NCBI RefSeq assembly: GCF_013031405.1
Contig: NZ_WPZY01000010.1
Coordinates: 104,786-168,785 of the forward strand
Direction: 5' to 3'
Source: Ruegeria sp. HKCCD8929
GTDB taxonomy: Bacteria > Pseudomonadota > Alphaproteobacteria > Rhodobacterales > Rhodobacteraceae
Length of the DNA: 64,000 bases
The notes under the pieces were generated by a model. The model was not told the origin of the DNA. It did not search any database and saw only the letters and a list, made by a program, of their open reading frames with translations. Numbering within the stretch: the stretch's first letter is position 1; every line of letters begins with the position of its first letter. Shown here piece by piece: positions 36,589 through 45,860 of the stretch. The translations under genes were made by a program, and so were the position numbers.

Positions 36589-36635
36589 AAGCCGCTTGCA
36601 AGCGGCTTAAGCCGTTTGCAAACGCGTTGGTCGCG
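36589..36635. repeat. palindromic element after accA
   Basis: A perfect 20-base palindrome at 36589-36608 (AAGCCGCTTGCAAGCGGCTT) is followed by a degenerate second unit containing GTTTGCAAAC at about 36614-36623, and a GGCCCTTGGGGCC hairpin nearby. It lies between convergent accA and the transglycosylase gene and may act as a bidirectional terminator or be a dispersed repeat. Confidence 0.55.
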
Positions 36636-36650
36636 GTAGGCCCTTGGGGC

Positions 36651-37886
36651 CTATCCGCGCCGCAGCCTTTGCAATAGTTCCATCGTCGGCTCCCCAGTTA
36701 CCGGCAGCCCTGACGCGCGTTGATAGGCACTGATCGCCGCCCGGCTGTTCGAGCCGATCACCCCGTCGGACCCCTGCGTGTCGAACCCGGCCTTGGTCAG
36801 CCGCTCCTGCAACTCCTTGCGGTCATCCAGCGTCATGCCCTGCGCGTCGGGCGGAAAGCGGCCCTGGATCGGCGGCCCGCCCATGATCCGATCGGCCAGA
36901 TGCCCGATCCCGATCACATAGCTTTCGGAATTGTTGTAGCGCGTGATCACGGTGAAGTTGTTGAAGATCATGAAGGCTGGACCGCTTGTCCCTGCAGGCG
37001 TGATGATCGACGCCGCACCGTGATTGGGCACTCTGCCCCCGCGCACGTCCCGAACGCCAAGGCTCGCCCAATCCGCCGGGCTGCGCCGGATGCTGCGCCC
37101 CACCAGCCCCCGATTGAACCCGTTCGGCAACCGCACCTCAACGCCCCAGGGCTGGCCATAGGTCCAGCCTGATCGCTTGAGATACGCCGCGGCCGAGGCC
37201 AGCGCGTCGGTCGGATCGTCCGCCCAGATATCACGCCGCCCGTCCCCGGTAAAATCAACCGCATAGGCCAGATACGAGGTCGGAATGAACTGCGTGTGCC
37301 CCATTGCCCCGGCCCAGCTGCCGGTCATCCGGTCGGGAGTTGTGTCGCCGTTCTGCAGGATTCTCAGCGCCGCCACGAGCTGCTTTTCAAAGAACGCCCC
37401 TCGCCGCCCGTCATAGGCCAGCGTCGACAGGGCCGAGACCACCTGAATATCACCGCGCCGGGCACCATAGCGGCTCTCCAGCCCCCAGACCGCCGTTACA
37501 TATTGGGGTTCGACCCCATAGCGCGCCTCGATCTGATTGAGCGTCGCGCCATACTGGCGCAGCTTCGCCTTACCGGTGCTCACCCGCTCATCCGAGGCAG
37601 CGATGGCCAGATAATCCTCAAGCGAGCGCTTAAATTCGGTCTGGTTGCGGTCGCGTTCGATCACACCGGGCAGATATCCCGCCCCGCGAAAGGCGCGGTC
37701 GATGGTGGATGCCGAGATGCCCTGCGCCGCAGCACGCCCCTTGAACCCCGCAACCCAGGTGTCCCAGCCTGCGTTGGGAACCGCCTGCATTCGCGTCTTG
37801 GGCGCACTTTGCGACACCCCCCCGCCGCTGCATGCCGACACCAGCGCTGCGCCAAGCCCAACGGAAAATACACGTCGATTGATCAT
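36651..37886 (-). CDS. lytic murein transglycosylase lipoprotein (MltB family) with peptidoglycan-binding domain
   Basis: 411 aa. A lipobox LVSAC (Cys at residue 19) marks an outer-membrane lipoprotein. The catalytic domain contains AVWGLESRYGARRGDIQVVSALSTLAYDGRRGAFF, with the active Glu in GLESRYG, and MGHTQFIPTSYLAYAVDFTGDGRRDIW, both typical of MltB/SltB. The last about 60 residues form a PG_binding_1 domain (GFDTQGSDGVIGSNSRAAISAYQRASGLPVTGEPT). It cleaves peptidoglycan to 1,6-anhydro ends. Confidence 0.94.
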   Translation of the reverse strand: MINRRVFSVGLGAALVSACSGGGVSQSAPKTRMQAVPNAGWDTWVAGFKGRAAAQGISASTIDRAFRGAGYLPGVIERDRNQTEFKRSLEDYLAIAASDERVSTGKAKLRQYGATLNQIEARYGVEPQYVTAVWGLESRYGARRGDIQVVSALSTLAYDGRRGAFFEKQLVAALRILQNGDTTPDRMTGSWAGAMGHTQFIPTSYLAYAVDFTGDGRRDIWADDPTDALASAAAYLKRSGWTYGQPWGVEVRLPNGFNRGLVGRSIRRSPADWASLGVRDVRGGRVPNHGAASIITPAGTSGPAFMIFNNFTVITRYNNSESYVIGIGHLADRIMGGPPIQGRFPPDAQGMTLDDRKELQERLTKAGFDTQGSDGVIGSNSRAAISAYQRASGLPVTGEPTMELLQRLRRG

Positions 37887-38071
37887 GACTGAAACCTGCT
37901 CTTCTTGCCCTGCCTGACGGTACTCCGATCAGCCGCACGACACCAGCAGACGTTTCTCCAACCCGGCGGCAATCCGGCCTGTTGATCCGATCATCGCGGA
38001 AGAGATCACCGCCCCGGCAAAAAGCCGCTCAAGATCTCGATGGCATCGCCGCTCAATCCAGACCCCAACTG

Positions 38072-38110
38072 CTTCTTCTTGCCAAAAATACGCAAATCCC
38101 GCCCGCGCCA
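38072..38110 (-). repeat. short roseobacter-type intergenic repeat (second copy)
   Basis: On the minus strand it reads GGGCGGGATTTGCGTATTTT then TGGCAAGAAGAAG, a relative of the element at 29,548-29,579. It fills the space just after the gntR stop. The remaining bases of this 231-base gap (37,887-38,117) show no gene. Confidence 0.45.
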
Positions 38111-38117
38111 CAGGCGC

Positions 38118-38765
38118 TCAGGTCACCAGCAACCGCAACCCCTGCGTCACATCCGACCGCACCGCCAGACGCAGCCCGGGCTCATCCCCCGCCTTCAGCG
38201 CCGCAATGATCAGCTTGTGGAAATGCGGCGGATCGGTGCGCCGCAGACGCCCGTAAAGCGCCCGCATCGTCGGCCCCAACTGCAGCCAAACGGTTTCGGC
38301 CATGGCCAGCATCGCCGGAGCCTGCGCCCGAAGATAAAGCGTGCGGTGAAATTCCAGATTGGCCCGGATATACCCCACCGCATCCCGCTTGGTGACCATC
38401 TCGGCCACGGTCATGTTGATACTCTGCAGCCGGTCTATCAGCGCGATATGCGCCCGTGGCAAGGCGCGGCTGGCCAACTCGACCTCCAACAGCGCGCGCA
38501 ATGCCGCCAGTTCCTCGATCCGGTCATTGGTCAGCTCTGGCGTCGACACCCGGCCTGATGACGACAGAAACAGCGCCCCCTCCGCGGCCAGGCGGCGGAC
38601 CGCTTCGCGCGCAGGTGTCATCGATACGTCGAAATCCTTGCCGATACCGCGCAGCGTCAACGGCTGCCCCGGCGCCATCTCGCCATGCATGATCCGGGAC
38701 CGCAAGGCACGGTAGACCCGATCATGGGTCGCCGAATGGGTGTCTGTGGCGCGCGCAGTCAACAT
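38118..38765 (-). CDS. GntR family regulator (FadR/FCD subfamily)
   Basis: 215 aa. The winged helix-turn-helix is RVYRALRSRIMHGEMAPGQPLTLRGIGKDFDVSMTPAREAVRRLAAEGAL. The C-terminal FCD all-helical domain (ELAALRALLEVELASRAL, ANLEFHRTLYLRAQAPAMLAM) holds the Asp/His metal-ligand pattern. It probably responds to a carboxylic acid. It lies 30 bases downstream of the metallopeptidase gene on the same strand. No catabolic target gene is adjacent. Confidence 0.9.
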   Translation of the reverse strand: MLTARATDTHSATHDRVYRALRSRIMHGEMAPGQPLTLRGIGKDFDVSMTPAREAVRRLAAEGALFLSSSGRVSTPELTNDRIEELAALRALLEVELASRALPRAHIALIDRLQSINMTVAEMVTKRDAVGYIRANLEFHRTLYLRAQAPAMLAMAETVWLQLGPTMRALYGRLRRTDPPHFHKLIIAALKAGDEPGLRLAVRSDVTQGLRLLVT

Positions 38766-38795
38766 GCCCTCATGTGATCACAAATTTCAGCGAGG

Positions 38796-39491
38796 TCAAC
38801 TCGGCGCGCCATCAAACCGATACCGGTGCAGCCCGCCCCCGCGCTCTCGCAACCAATGGCGCGCATTATCGTAAGGCCCGTGAATCCGTTCAACCTGCGC
38901 CCAAAAAGCGGGCGAATGATTCATCTCGACCAGATGCGCGACCTCATGCGCCGCGACGTAACGCAGCACCTCGGGCGGGGCAAGGATCAGCCTCCAGGAG
39001 AACATCAACGCCCCCGCCGAACTGCACGACCCCCAGCGAGAGCGCGTGTCGCGCAAAGTCATACGGGTGTAGGACTGCTCCAGTTGCCCAGAGTAATAAT
39101 CGCACGCCGCAGTCAACCGATCACGCGCCAGCTCCTTTAGAAAACTCCGCAATCGCTGCGCTTCGGCACCTTCGGGAACAGCCACCTCATCCGTGCGCAA
39201 CGCAACCCTGCGCCCCTCGGCCCGCACGATTCGCCGCACTTCACCTTCAATTGGAATACGCTGGCCGAAACCCACCTGCGCATCCTCCGGTCGGGTGTTT
39301 AGGTGGTGGCGAATCCAGTCCTCCTTTGTTCGTGCAAAATCCAGCGCTTCGGCTTCTGGTACTCCGGGCGGCAAAGTCAACGTAACCCGCCCGTCCAGTT
39401 GGGAAATCCGCAGGCTGATCCTGCGCGCCCGGGCCGAACGGCGCAGAGTCAGCGGCACCGGCGGCCGGCCCGGCAATGCGTGTCCTCCCAT
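38796..39491 (-). CDS. YgjP-like (DUF45/SprT-type) metallopeptidase
   Basis: 231 aa. The zinc site HEVAHLVEMNHSPAFW, with the third His in that stretch, and the preceding TRSRWGSCSSAGALMFSWRLILAPPEVLRYV are the YgjP/DUF45 hallmark. The N-terminal beta region (RRISLRISQLDGRVTLTLPPGVPEAEALDF) is also typical. GGGAG lies 8 bases before the ATG. These cytoplasmic putative proteases lack a known substrate. It is probably co-transcribed with the downstream gntR gene. Confidence 0.9.
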   Translation of the reverse strand: MGGHALPGRPPVPLTLRRSARARRISLRISQLDGRVTLTLPPGVPEAEALDFARTKEDWIRHHLNTRPEDAQVGFGQRIPIEGEVRRIVRAEGRRVALRTDEVAVPEGAEAQRLRSFLKELARDRLTAACDYYSGQLEQSYTRMTLRDTRSRWGSCSSAGALMFSWRLILAPPEVLRYVAAHEVAHLVEMNHSPAFWAQVERIHGPYDNARHWLRERGGGLHRYRFDGAPS

Positions 39492-39592
39492 GGTGCTGCT
39501 CCCTCTTGCGCAAAGGCTTTGACAGTCCCCACTGCATATGGCAGGTGACCTGAATCGTCGCTAAGACTCACCAGATATCAAGGGGATTTGAC

Positions 39593-39910
39593 ATGCCCAA
39601 GGAAGAATGGGGCGTAAAGCGCGTTTGCCCGACCACCGGCAAGCGGTTTTATGACCTGAACAAGAACCCGATTGTTAGCCCGTACACCGGCGAGATCGTA
39701 GAACTGGAAACCGGCAAGAGCCGGATGATCGCCGCAGATGCCGAGGACGCGGCATCGGCCAAGGCACGCGAAGCAAGCTCAGATGACGATATTGTCCTCG
39801 ACGACGACGATGTCGATGTTGAGCTCGACGACGACATACTCGATGACGACGACGAGGATAACGTCTCGCTCGACGAAATCACCGATGTAGCATCGGAAGA
39901 CGAGTCCTGA
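39593..39910 (+). CDS. TIGR02300/FYDLN-acid family protein
   Basis: 105 aa. The N-terminal 40 residues (EEWGVKRVCPTTGKRFYDLNKNPIVSPYTGE) are a small conserved domain with the FYDLN motif; the rest is an extremely acidic, repetitive tail (DDDIVLDDDDVDVELDDDILDDDDED). This architecture is recorded across alphaproteobacteria and has no known function. The acidic tail suggests binding to a basic partner or cation, which is inference. It is the last ordinary gene before the tRNA and the island. Confidence 0.9.
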   Translation: MPKEEWGVKRVCPTTGKRFYDLNKNPIVSPYTGEIVELETGKSRMIAADAEDAASAKAREASSDDDIVLDDDDVDVELDDDILDDDDEDNVSLDEITDVASEDES

Positions 39911-40073
39911 TCCTTACCGGGGCGTGTCCGCTCCGCTTGCCTGTCAGCTGCCGACCTACCGGCGGCGGCAAATATCTGACCAGAATATTTTTGTCTGAAC
40001 CGGATTTTGGGCTTGCGCTCGGCGGCAGTGTTTCATAAACGTCCGTCCACCGCCGCAACAGCGGCACCGGATC

Positions 40074-40149
<76 letters not shown>

Positions 40150-40158
40150 GACCCAAAC

Positions 40159-40289
40159 TCTTGCGTGACACATAGTTTGACACCTATGGCCAGCATTTTG
40201 ACCCTTATGGCCAAATAGATTGACTTTTTCCGGCAGTGTCGCTGACCCATCGGGCAAAGCGGGCGCTCATGCACCGCGCGGCGAAGGTG
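40159..40289 (+). repeat. left copy of the island-flanking direct repeat
   Basis: Bases 40159-40289 match 63870-64000 with three differences in 131 positions; the right copy is cut by the window end, so the true length is unknown. Inside are two tandem sub-repeats 21 bases apart, TTTGACACCTATGGCCA (40176-40192) and TTTGACCCTTATGGCCA (40197-40213). Repeated terminal motifs of this kind are seen at IS21-family ends, so this may be an IS end or solo remnant. Confidence 0.85.
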
Positions 40290-40757
40290 TCAGGAGAGCC
40301 CTGAGCGGAAGTGTCAAAATCTTGCTGCGAGTGCACGCAGCGAGAATTTTTCTGCGCTGGCATCAAAATCTGATCTGCAGTGCGGCAGAGACTGCGGCCA
40401 TTGATGCAGCGTGCGGCAAATCCGAAACGATGAAATCATGCAGCGTGGACAAAGCACCAATTCACTGCGAAAGACTTAACGGCTACTGTCCGCTTTTTGC
40501 GACAAACGTTTCTCCCATTATCGGGTTCGAACAACCGACTTCCGGCGGTTAAAAAGGGTTTGCGCTACCCTGTGTTTCTGGGCCGGCAGGCGTTGGCACG
40601 ACTGCAGTGATGACGGCACATATCGGCGTATTCGCAGGATCGGCTGCTTTTACAACAGCCATCGCGATCCGAGATGCCAAGCATAACCATTCGGTGCTTC
40701 GGGGTCTGGGAGGCGTGGATAAGATCAAACCAGATTCGAACATTTGGGAGGACTGGG
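40290..40757 (+). other. non-coding stretch between the left repeat and the ABC operon
   Basis: About 470 bases. No frame looks coding. The first 250 bases read as decayed mobile-element DNA. The last about 200 bases should hold the ABC-operon promoter; a lone CCATTCGG, identical to half of the operator upstream of the TRAP operon, occurs near 40,688. A GGGAGGAC ribosome-binding site precedes the ATG at 40758. Confidence 0.4.
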
Positions 40758-41945
40758 ATGTCGATCACACGCCAAAGCAGACGAGATTTCTTCAAAAATA
40801 CGGCAGCGACAGGCGTCGGGGCGCTTGTCGCGACCGCCGCCGCCGGCGGCGCCGCCATGGCCGATACAAAGACCGGTTGTGTGAAAAATGGCTATCATGG
40901 GATTCCGAGGCCGAACCTGTGGTCGCCAAACGACATCGAATTCACCGACACGACACAATATAAAAAGGATGGTCCGTACAAGATCGGGTTTTCGAATGCA
41001 GGTCTGGGGGACACATGGCGCGTCGTGATGCTGCATTCAATGCAGGCCGCCGTTGCCCGGAACAAGGATCTGGTCAGCGATTTCATCGTAACGGATGCGA
41101 ACCACAACGACGCCAAGCAAGTTTCAGACGTCGAAGACCTGATCTCACAGGGTGTGGACCTTTTGATCGTGTCCGCGAACACCTCTGACGCGCTCGATCC
41201 GGTTGTGTCCCGCGCCATGCGCCGGGGCATTCCAGTTGTTATGACCGATCGGTCGGTGACCTCGGGCAATTACGTTTCATTTGCTACAGCGGCCGACGCC
41301 CCGATCGGGCGGATGATGGCTCAATGGCTGGTGGAAAAGCTCGACTATCAAGGCAATGTTATCATCCTTTCAGGTGCAGCTGGCGCCAGCCCTGACACCA
41401 ATCGTGTCATTCCCGCCATGCAGATCTTTGACCAATATCCGGAGATCAACGTGTTGGATCGGGTCTACAGCGATTTCAGTTCGGCCAAGGGCAAGACCGT
41501 CATGGCCGCAATGATCCAGAAATACGGCGATCAGATCGACGGTGTGTTTGGGCAGTTCGGTGGACAGGTGTCAGGTTCCATCGAAGCATTCCTTGATGCG
41601 GGTTATGGGCATGGAGAAATTCCGGCACACACGTCAACCGACTATAACGGGCCAATGAAGCTGGCGATTGAGCACGGGTTCCCGCTGTTCAACTTCGACT
41701 ATCCGCCTGCGATGGGCGGGGAAGCGGTGCAGATCGCGCTGAACACGCTTCAGGGTCTTCCGGTCGCCAAAATCCACTCGATCAACAACATGATGACGTT
41801 GACCCGAGGAGACGAAACAACGTCGGTTCATGCCGATCAATGGGCTGATGACTATATTCGGCCCGACAAACCGAATGACTTCCTATTGTCTGGAGGGCTT
41901 GGGCCGGATTACGATCCTGCGACCTTCGATGCCTCCAACCTATGA
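40758..41945 (+). CDS. sugar-type ABC transporter substrate-binding protein (Tat-exported)
   Basis: 395 aa. A twin-arginine signal SRRDFFKNTAATGVGALVATAAAGG starts at residue 7, so export is via Tat in folded form. The mature protein is a type I periplasmic binding protein of the RbsB class: YKIGFSNAGLGDTWRV, DVEDLISQGVDLLIVSANTSDAL and VFGQFGGQVSGSIEAFLDAGYG. Its C-terminal part lacks cysteines. It is the first gene of an operon with a 4-base ATGA overlap to the ATPase gene. The ligand is probably a carbohydrate or polyol, but cannot be named. Confidence 0.92.
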   Translation: MSITRQSRRDFFKNTAATGVGALVATAAAGGAAMADTKTGCVKNGYHGIPRPNLWSPNDIEFTDTTQYKKDGPYKIGFSNAGLGDTWRVVMLHSMQAAVARNKDLVSDFIVTDANHNDAKQVSDVEDLISQGVDLLIVSANTSDALDPVVSRAMRRGIPVVMTDRSVTSGNYVSFATAADAPIGRMMAQWLVEKLDYQGNVIILSGAAGASPDTNRVIPAMQIFDQYPEINVLDRVYSDFSSAKGKTVMAAMIQKYGDQIDGVFGQFGGQVSGSIEAFLDAGYGHGEIPAHTSTDYNGPMKLAIEHGFPLFNFDYPPAMGGEAVQIALNTLQGLPVAKIHSINNMMTLTRGDETTSVHADQWADDYIRPDKPNDFLLSGGLGPDYDPATFDASNL

Positions 41946-43432
41946 CCGCAGTTCTTTCTTGCGAAGGAATCTGTAAATCCTATCCCGGCGTCAAATCTCT
42001 TGATGATGTCGGGATAGAGATTGCACCCGGCTCCATTCACGCCTTGGTGGGCGAAAATGGGGCCGGGAAATCTACGTTGGTGGGTGTATTGTCCGGCGCG
42101 GTTCAGCCCGACTCTGGCGCCGTGTTTATGGATGGCGTTCCCAAAGAAATGAATTCCGCCCGTGTGGCCCGCGAAGCGGGGATACACGTGGTGCATCAGG
42201 AACTGATCCTGTTTCCCGATATGACCGTTGCAGAGAATATATTTCTGGGGGAAGAGCCGCGAACCCGGCTGGGCATGGTGGACGCGCGCGAGATGCGTCG
42301 GCGCAGCGCCGCGATTTTGTCCGATCTCGGGACGCATATCGATGTCGACCAGAAGGTCAGGGATCTGACTGTTGCCGATCAGCAAATGGTCGAGATTGCG
42401 CGTGCGCTGATCGGAAAGGTCAAGGTGTTGTTTCTGGACGAACCCACCGCTGTGATTTCCGGACAAGAGGTTGATCTGCTGTTTGAGCGGCTGGCGCAAC
42501 TCAGGAAACAGGGTGTTGCGATTGTCTATATCTCGCACCGTCTGGATGAGATTTTCGAGATTGCTGACGAGGTGACCGTGCTCAAGGATGGCCAACTTGT
42601 CGGGCATCAAAATGTTGCGGACGTGACCCACGACGGGCTGGTGTCTATGATGGTCGGCCGCCAGATTTCCGATCTCTACCCCGCCAAACAGCCAAATCCA
42701 GCCGACCAGATCGTTCTGAAAATCGACGGTCTTTCGGACCAGCGCATGGTCAAATCGGTGGATCTGCAACTCAGGGCCGGAGAGATCCTCGGGATTGCCG
42801 GCATGGTCGGATCCGGACGCAGTGAGCTTGCGGAAATGATTTTCGGTCTGCGCAAACCGGCCGACGGCTCCATTGAAATCAATGGGCATCCCTTTGATCC
42901 TACACCGGCCAAATCGATCTCTGAAGGTGTTGGCTTTCTGACCGAGGATCGCAAGCGGCAGGGATTGATGCTGAACCTCAGCGTGGCGGCCAACATCAGT
43001 GCGCCGCGGCTGAAATCGCTGTCTTCGTCGAATGTAATCAGCCTTCAGGCTGAAACCGCACTTGCGACATCTGAAATTGATGCGCTGTCGATTGCGGGCG
43101 CCCAACCCGCCACACGTGTCGGCAACTTGTCGGGGGGCAATCAGCAAAAAGTGCTGATCGCGCGCTGGCGCCACATCAGTGACAAGATATTGATCCTGGA
43201 CGAGCCGACACGTGGTGTCGATATCGGCGCAAAATCCGAAATTTACCGCCTGGTCCGCGAATGCGCGCAGAACGGTGTGAGCATATTGCTGATTAGTTCT
43301 GAAATGCAGGAAATTGTCGGCATGAGTGACCGTGTGCTCGTGATGAGGGAGGGGCAGGTTTCGGGTGAATTAAAAGGTGAGAACATTGCGGAAGAAGCGA
43401 TTGTCCATCTGGCTACGTCAACTGGCACCTGA
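41942..43432 (+). CDS. sugar ABC transporter ATP-binding protein (RbsA/MglA-type, two ATPase domains)
   Basis: 496 aa with two ABC domains in tandem. The first has the Walker A GENGAGKST at residues 37-45, LFLDEPTAVI as Walker B, and a degenerate signature LTVADQQMVEIARAL. The second has the weakened P-loop GMVGSGRSE, the signature LSGGNQQKV and LILDEPTRGVDIGAKSEIY, the usual asymmetry in this family. It powers the two permeases encoded next. Its start overlaps the upstream stop as ATGA. Confidence 0.94.
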   Translation: MTAVLSCEGICKSYPGVKSLDDVGIEIAPGSIHALVGENGAGKSTLVGVLSGAVQPDSGAVFMDGVPKEMNSARVAREAGIHVVHQELILFPDMTVAENIFLGEEPRTRLGMVDAREMRRRSAAILSDLGTHIDVDQKVRDLTVADQQMVEIARALIGKVKVLFLDEPTAVISGQEVDLLFERLAQLRKQGVAIVYISHRLDEIFEIADEVTVLKDGQLVGHQNVADVTHDGLVSMMVGRQISDLYPAKQPNPADQIVLKIDGLSDQRMVKSVDLQLRAGEILGIAGMVGSGRSELAEMIFGLRKPADGSIEINGHPFDPTPAKSISEGVGFLTEDRKRQGLMLNLSVAANISAPRLKSLSSSNVISLQAETALATSEIDALSIAGAQPATRVGNLSGGNQQKVLIARWRHISDKILILDEPTRGVDIGAKSEIYRLVRECAQNGVSILLISSEMQEIVGMSDRVLVMREGQVSGELKGENIAEEAIVHLATSTGT

Positions 43433-43441
43433 GGACATGGC

Positions 43442-44413
43442 ATGAACACAGAAGCAATCATTCCTTTCGACGATAAACCGCTTTGGCGCCGATCCCGGAT
43501 CAATCTGGTTCATGTTGGGCTGCTTGTTCTGATCCTTGCCTTGATCGGATTGGGGGCAGTTTATACTGACCGTTTTGCCAGCACATCAAACATGCTCAAC
43601 GTGGCGCGTGCCGCAGTTGTGCCGCTGCTGATCGGGATCGGGCAAACCGTTGTTGTGCTGACTTCCGCAATTGACCTTTCGATTGGCTCTGTCATCAGCC
43701 TTTCGGGGGTGCTGACTGCGGTGTTGGCCGAACAGGATGCAACGCGGCTTTGGTGGGTCATTCCGACCGTCATGGTGATCTGTATGTCGGTTGGGCTGAT
43801 CAACGGGTTGATCGTTACGCAGCTCAAGGTTCACCCCATTATCTGTACACTCGGAACCTCGGCGATCGTTCAGGGGTGCGCCCTGCTGATCGCCCCTGTA
43901 CCGAAACTTGGTCCGTATCAGCTGGAAAATCTCGCATTTGAGGACACGTTGGGCATTCCGAACGGCACATTGCTGGCGCTCGCGCTATTTGCAGTCACTC
44001 TGTTGGCCTTACGCAAATTTCCGATCGGAGCACGCATATACGCTGTGGGCGGCGATGAACATGCAGCCCGGATCATGGGGATCAACACCACATTCGTTGT
44101 CTGCATTGCGTTTGTGTTTTCGGCGGGATGCGCGGGCTTTGCCGGTATCTACATGGTTGGGCTGCTCGGAAGCGGCAGCCCGATCATGGGTCAGGGTTAC
44201 GAGCTGACATCCATCGCGCCGGTCGTTCTTGGCGGCACATTGCTGGCAGGTGGATCCGGCGGGGTTGGCGGCACATTGCTCGCGGTGTTCTTTATGGCGC
44301 TTCTGAACAGTCTGCTGAATTTCCTTCAGGTTTCGACCTTCTACCAATGGGTCATTCAGGGGGTCATTATTCTGGTCGCCGTCTCGACATTTTCGCACAG
44401 AAAGCGCGCGTGA
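43442..44413 (+). CDS. sugar ABC transporter permease (RbsC-type), first
   Basis: 323 aa, eight to ten membrane segments. The BPD_transp_2 signature is present: VVVLTSAIDLSIGSVISLSGVLTAVLAE and GTLLAGGSGGVGGTLLAVFFMALLNSLLNFL. It starts 9 bases after the ATPase stop and its stop overlaps the next ATG (TGATG). It likely forms a heterodimeric channel with the following permease. Confidence 0.93.
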   Translation: MNTEAIIPFDDKPLWRRSRINLVHVGLLVLILALIGLGAVYTDRFASTSNMLNVARAAVVPLLIGIGQTVVVLTSAIDLSIGSVISLSGVLTAVLAEQDATRLWWVIPTVMVICMSVGLINGLIVTQLKVHPIICTLGTSAIVQGCALLIAPVPKLGPYQLENLAFEDTLGIPNGTLLALALFAVTLLALRKFPIGARIYAVGGDEHAARIMGINTTFVVCIAFVFSAGCAGFAGIYMVGLLGSGSPIMGQGYELTSIAPVVLGGTLLAGGSGGVGGTLLAVFFMALLNSLLNFLQVSTFYQWVIQGVIILVAVSTFSHRKRA

Positions 44414-45381
44414 TGGCCGATCAAATACAACTCACTTCGAAGTCAGGCCCGGCGCGCAACATCCCACGAAAACTCATTGTCACCGGTGTTGTGGCCGGAT
44501 TGCTGTTGGTTGTCGCGGTATTGGCACCTGCCATGTTTACGGCCCGCAGCATCCAAAACATGCTGGTGCAGCTGGGTCCATTGGGCGTCGTGGCGATGGG
44601 TCAGGCTTTTGTCATTCTGGTGCGCGGGTTGGACCTATCAGTGGCGACCGTGATGGCAACCGCCGCAGTCATTTCCGCCTCTTTCGGCTCAGAACCTTCG
44701 GCGCTGCTCCTAGTGGTCCCAACCGTCATTGTCGTGTCGGGGGGGATCGGTCTGATCAATGGATTGCTGATCACCAAACGCAACATTGAACCCTTTCTGT
44801 GCACGCTGGCGATGCTGATTGTTGTCCAAGGCATCCGGTCTGCGATCACACGGGGTGCGCCCCTGGGCGACACACCTCAGTTTATCCGTGACCTTGGCCG
44901 GGGCATGATCTGGGACATCGTTCCGATCAACACCGTATTGTTGCTGGGTCTGGGCATTGCTTCGGCATTTGTTCTGCAGCGGGTCATCGTTGGGCGTCAG
45001 GTCTATCTGGTTGGATCAAACGAACAGGCAGCCCGTCTGGTCGGGATCAATACCGACAGGATCACGATCAGCTGCTATGTGTTTTGTTCCATTTTTGCGG
45101 GCATCGCCGGCATGGTGCTGGCAGGATATTTGAACCAGGTCGATAATTGGGTTGGCAAGGGATACGAGCTCGATTCCATCGTCGCGGCAGTGATTGGCGG
45201 CGTGGCCCTGACCGGCGGCGTGGGCGGAACCATTGGGGCGCTTCTTGGCGCTGCGGTGCTGGTGCTTCTGTCCAATTTTATCCTGCAACTCGGCATTCCC
45301 ATTCATTTTCAGCTGATCATGAAGGGTGTTGTCGTAATCTGCGCCGTCGCAATCTATGCGCGGCGGAAAGACATGCGCTGA
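44413..45381 (+). CDS. sugar ABC transporter permease (RbsC-type), second
   Basis: 322 aa. VILVRGLDLSVATVMATAAVISASFGSEPSA and GVALTGGVGGTIGALLGAAVLVLLSNFILQLGI mirror the first permease, and the two are clearly paralogous halves of one transporter. The ATG at 44413 overlaps the previous stop. N-terminal residues 1-20 are cytoplasmic and basic. Confidence 0.93.
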   Translation: MADQIQLTSKSGPARNIPRKLIVTGVVAGLLLVVAVLAPAMFTARSIQNMLVQLGPLGVVAMGQAFVILVRGLDLSVATVMATAAVISASFGSEPSALLLVVPTVIVVSGGIGLINGLLITKRNIEPFLCTLAMLIVVQGIRSAITRGAPLGDTPQFIRDLGRGMIWDIVPINTVLLLGLGIASAFVLQRVIVGRQVYLVGSNEQAARLVGINTDRITISCYVFCSIFAGIAGMVLAGYLNQVDNWVGKGYELDSIVAAVIGGVALTGGVGGTIGALLGAAVLVLLSNFILQLGIPIHFQLIMKGVVVICAVAIYARRKDMR

Positions 45382-45392
45382 CGTGGGGGACT

Positions 45393-45860
45393 ATGGAAAA
45401 AACGCTGTTTGAAACCGAACTGGACCACTTGCATCGATATGACCGGTGCTTTGACGAATGCCGACATCTGGCAACCCAGATTGGCGGTCTGCTTCTGGCG
45501 AGGTCTTCGGTCATGAAAGGCAAGGTCCCTCTCCAGCCCTTGAGATCGGCCTGCCAGGAGACCTTCGATCAAATCAAATCGCAAAGGGCATCCCTCGACG
45601 ACGCGAACAGTTCGGATCAGCATGCTCTGTCGCATATCGACCGGGCAGTCTCCCTGTTACAAATCTCAATGGACGCTCTTTCAGATGACCTGTTTTCTGG
45701 TGCTGAAAGTTGCAAAAACGCGCTTGCGGCAGCCATTCGGGAACTGCGGTTCGCGGCGTCCATGACCCCGGGTCTGTCAATGGTGGACTTAACCTGTGCG
45801 TGCTGTGCACTTCCCGATGCTGACCTCAACCGAAAATCCGGACCGGGAGCTATCTTATGA
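45393..45860 (+). CDS. small protein of unknown function in the ABC operon
   Basis: 155 aa. GGGGGA precedes the ATG, 11 bases after the permease stop, and its stop overlaps the next gene as ATGA, so it is a genuine operon member. The sequence is mostly helical (HLHRYDRCFDECRHLATQIGGLLLARSSVMKG, LRSACQETFDQIKSQRASLDD) with several Cys (residues 19, 23, 54, 107 and a CACC cluster near 136-139), which could bind a metal. No membrane segment or known domain is seen. Its placement points to substrate sensing or to supporting the hydrolase encoded next. Confidence 0.7.
   Translation: MEKTLFETELDHLHRYDRCFDECRHLATQIGGLLLARSSVMKGKVPLQPLRSACQETFDQIKSQRASLDDANSSDQHALSHIDRAVSLLQISMDALSDDLFSGAESCKNALAAAIRELRFAASMTPGLSMVDLTCACCALPDADLNRKSGPGAIL

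Noticed and set aside
40220..40552. 110-codon frame after the left repeat
   Set aside because: No recognisable protein, no ribosome-binding site, and it begins inside a repeat; reads as mobile-DNA debris.
40687..40694. CCATTCGG upstream of the ABC operon as a LysR site
   Set aside because: A single half-site without a correctly spaced partner; suggestive but not sufficient to place the ABC operon in the regulon.
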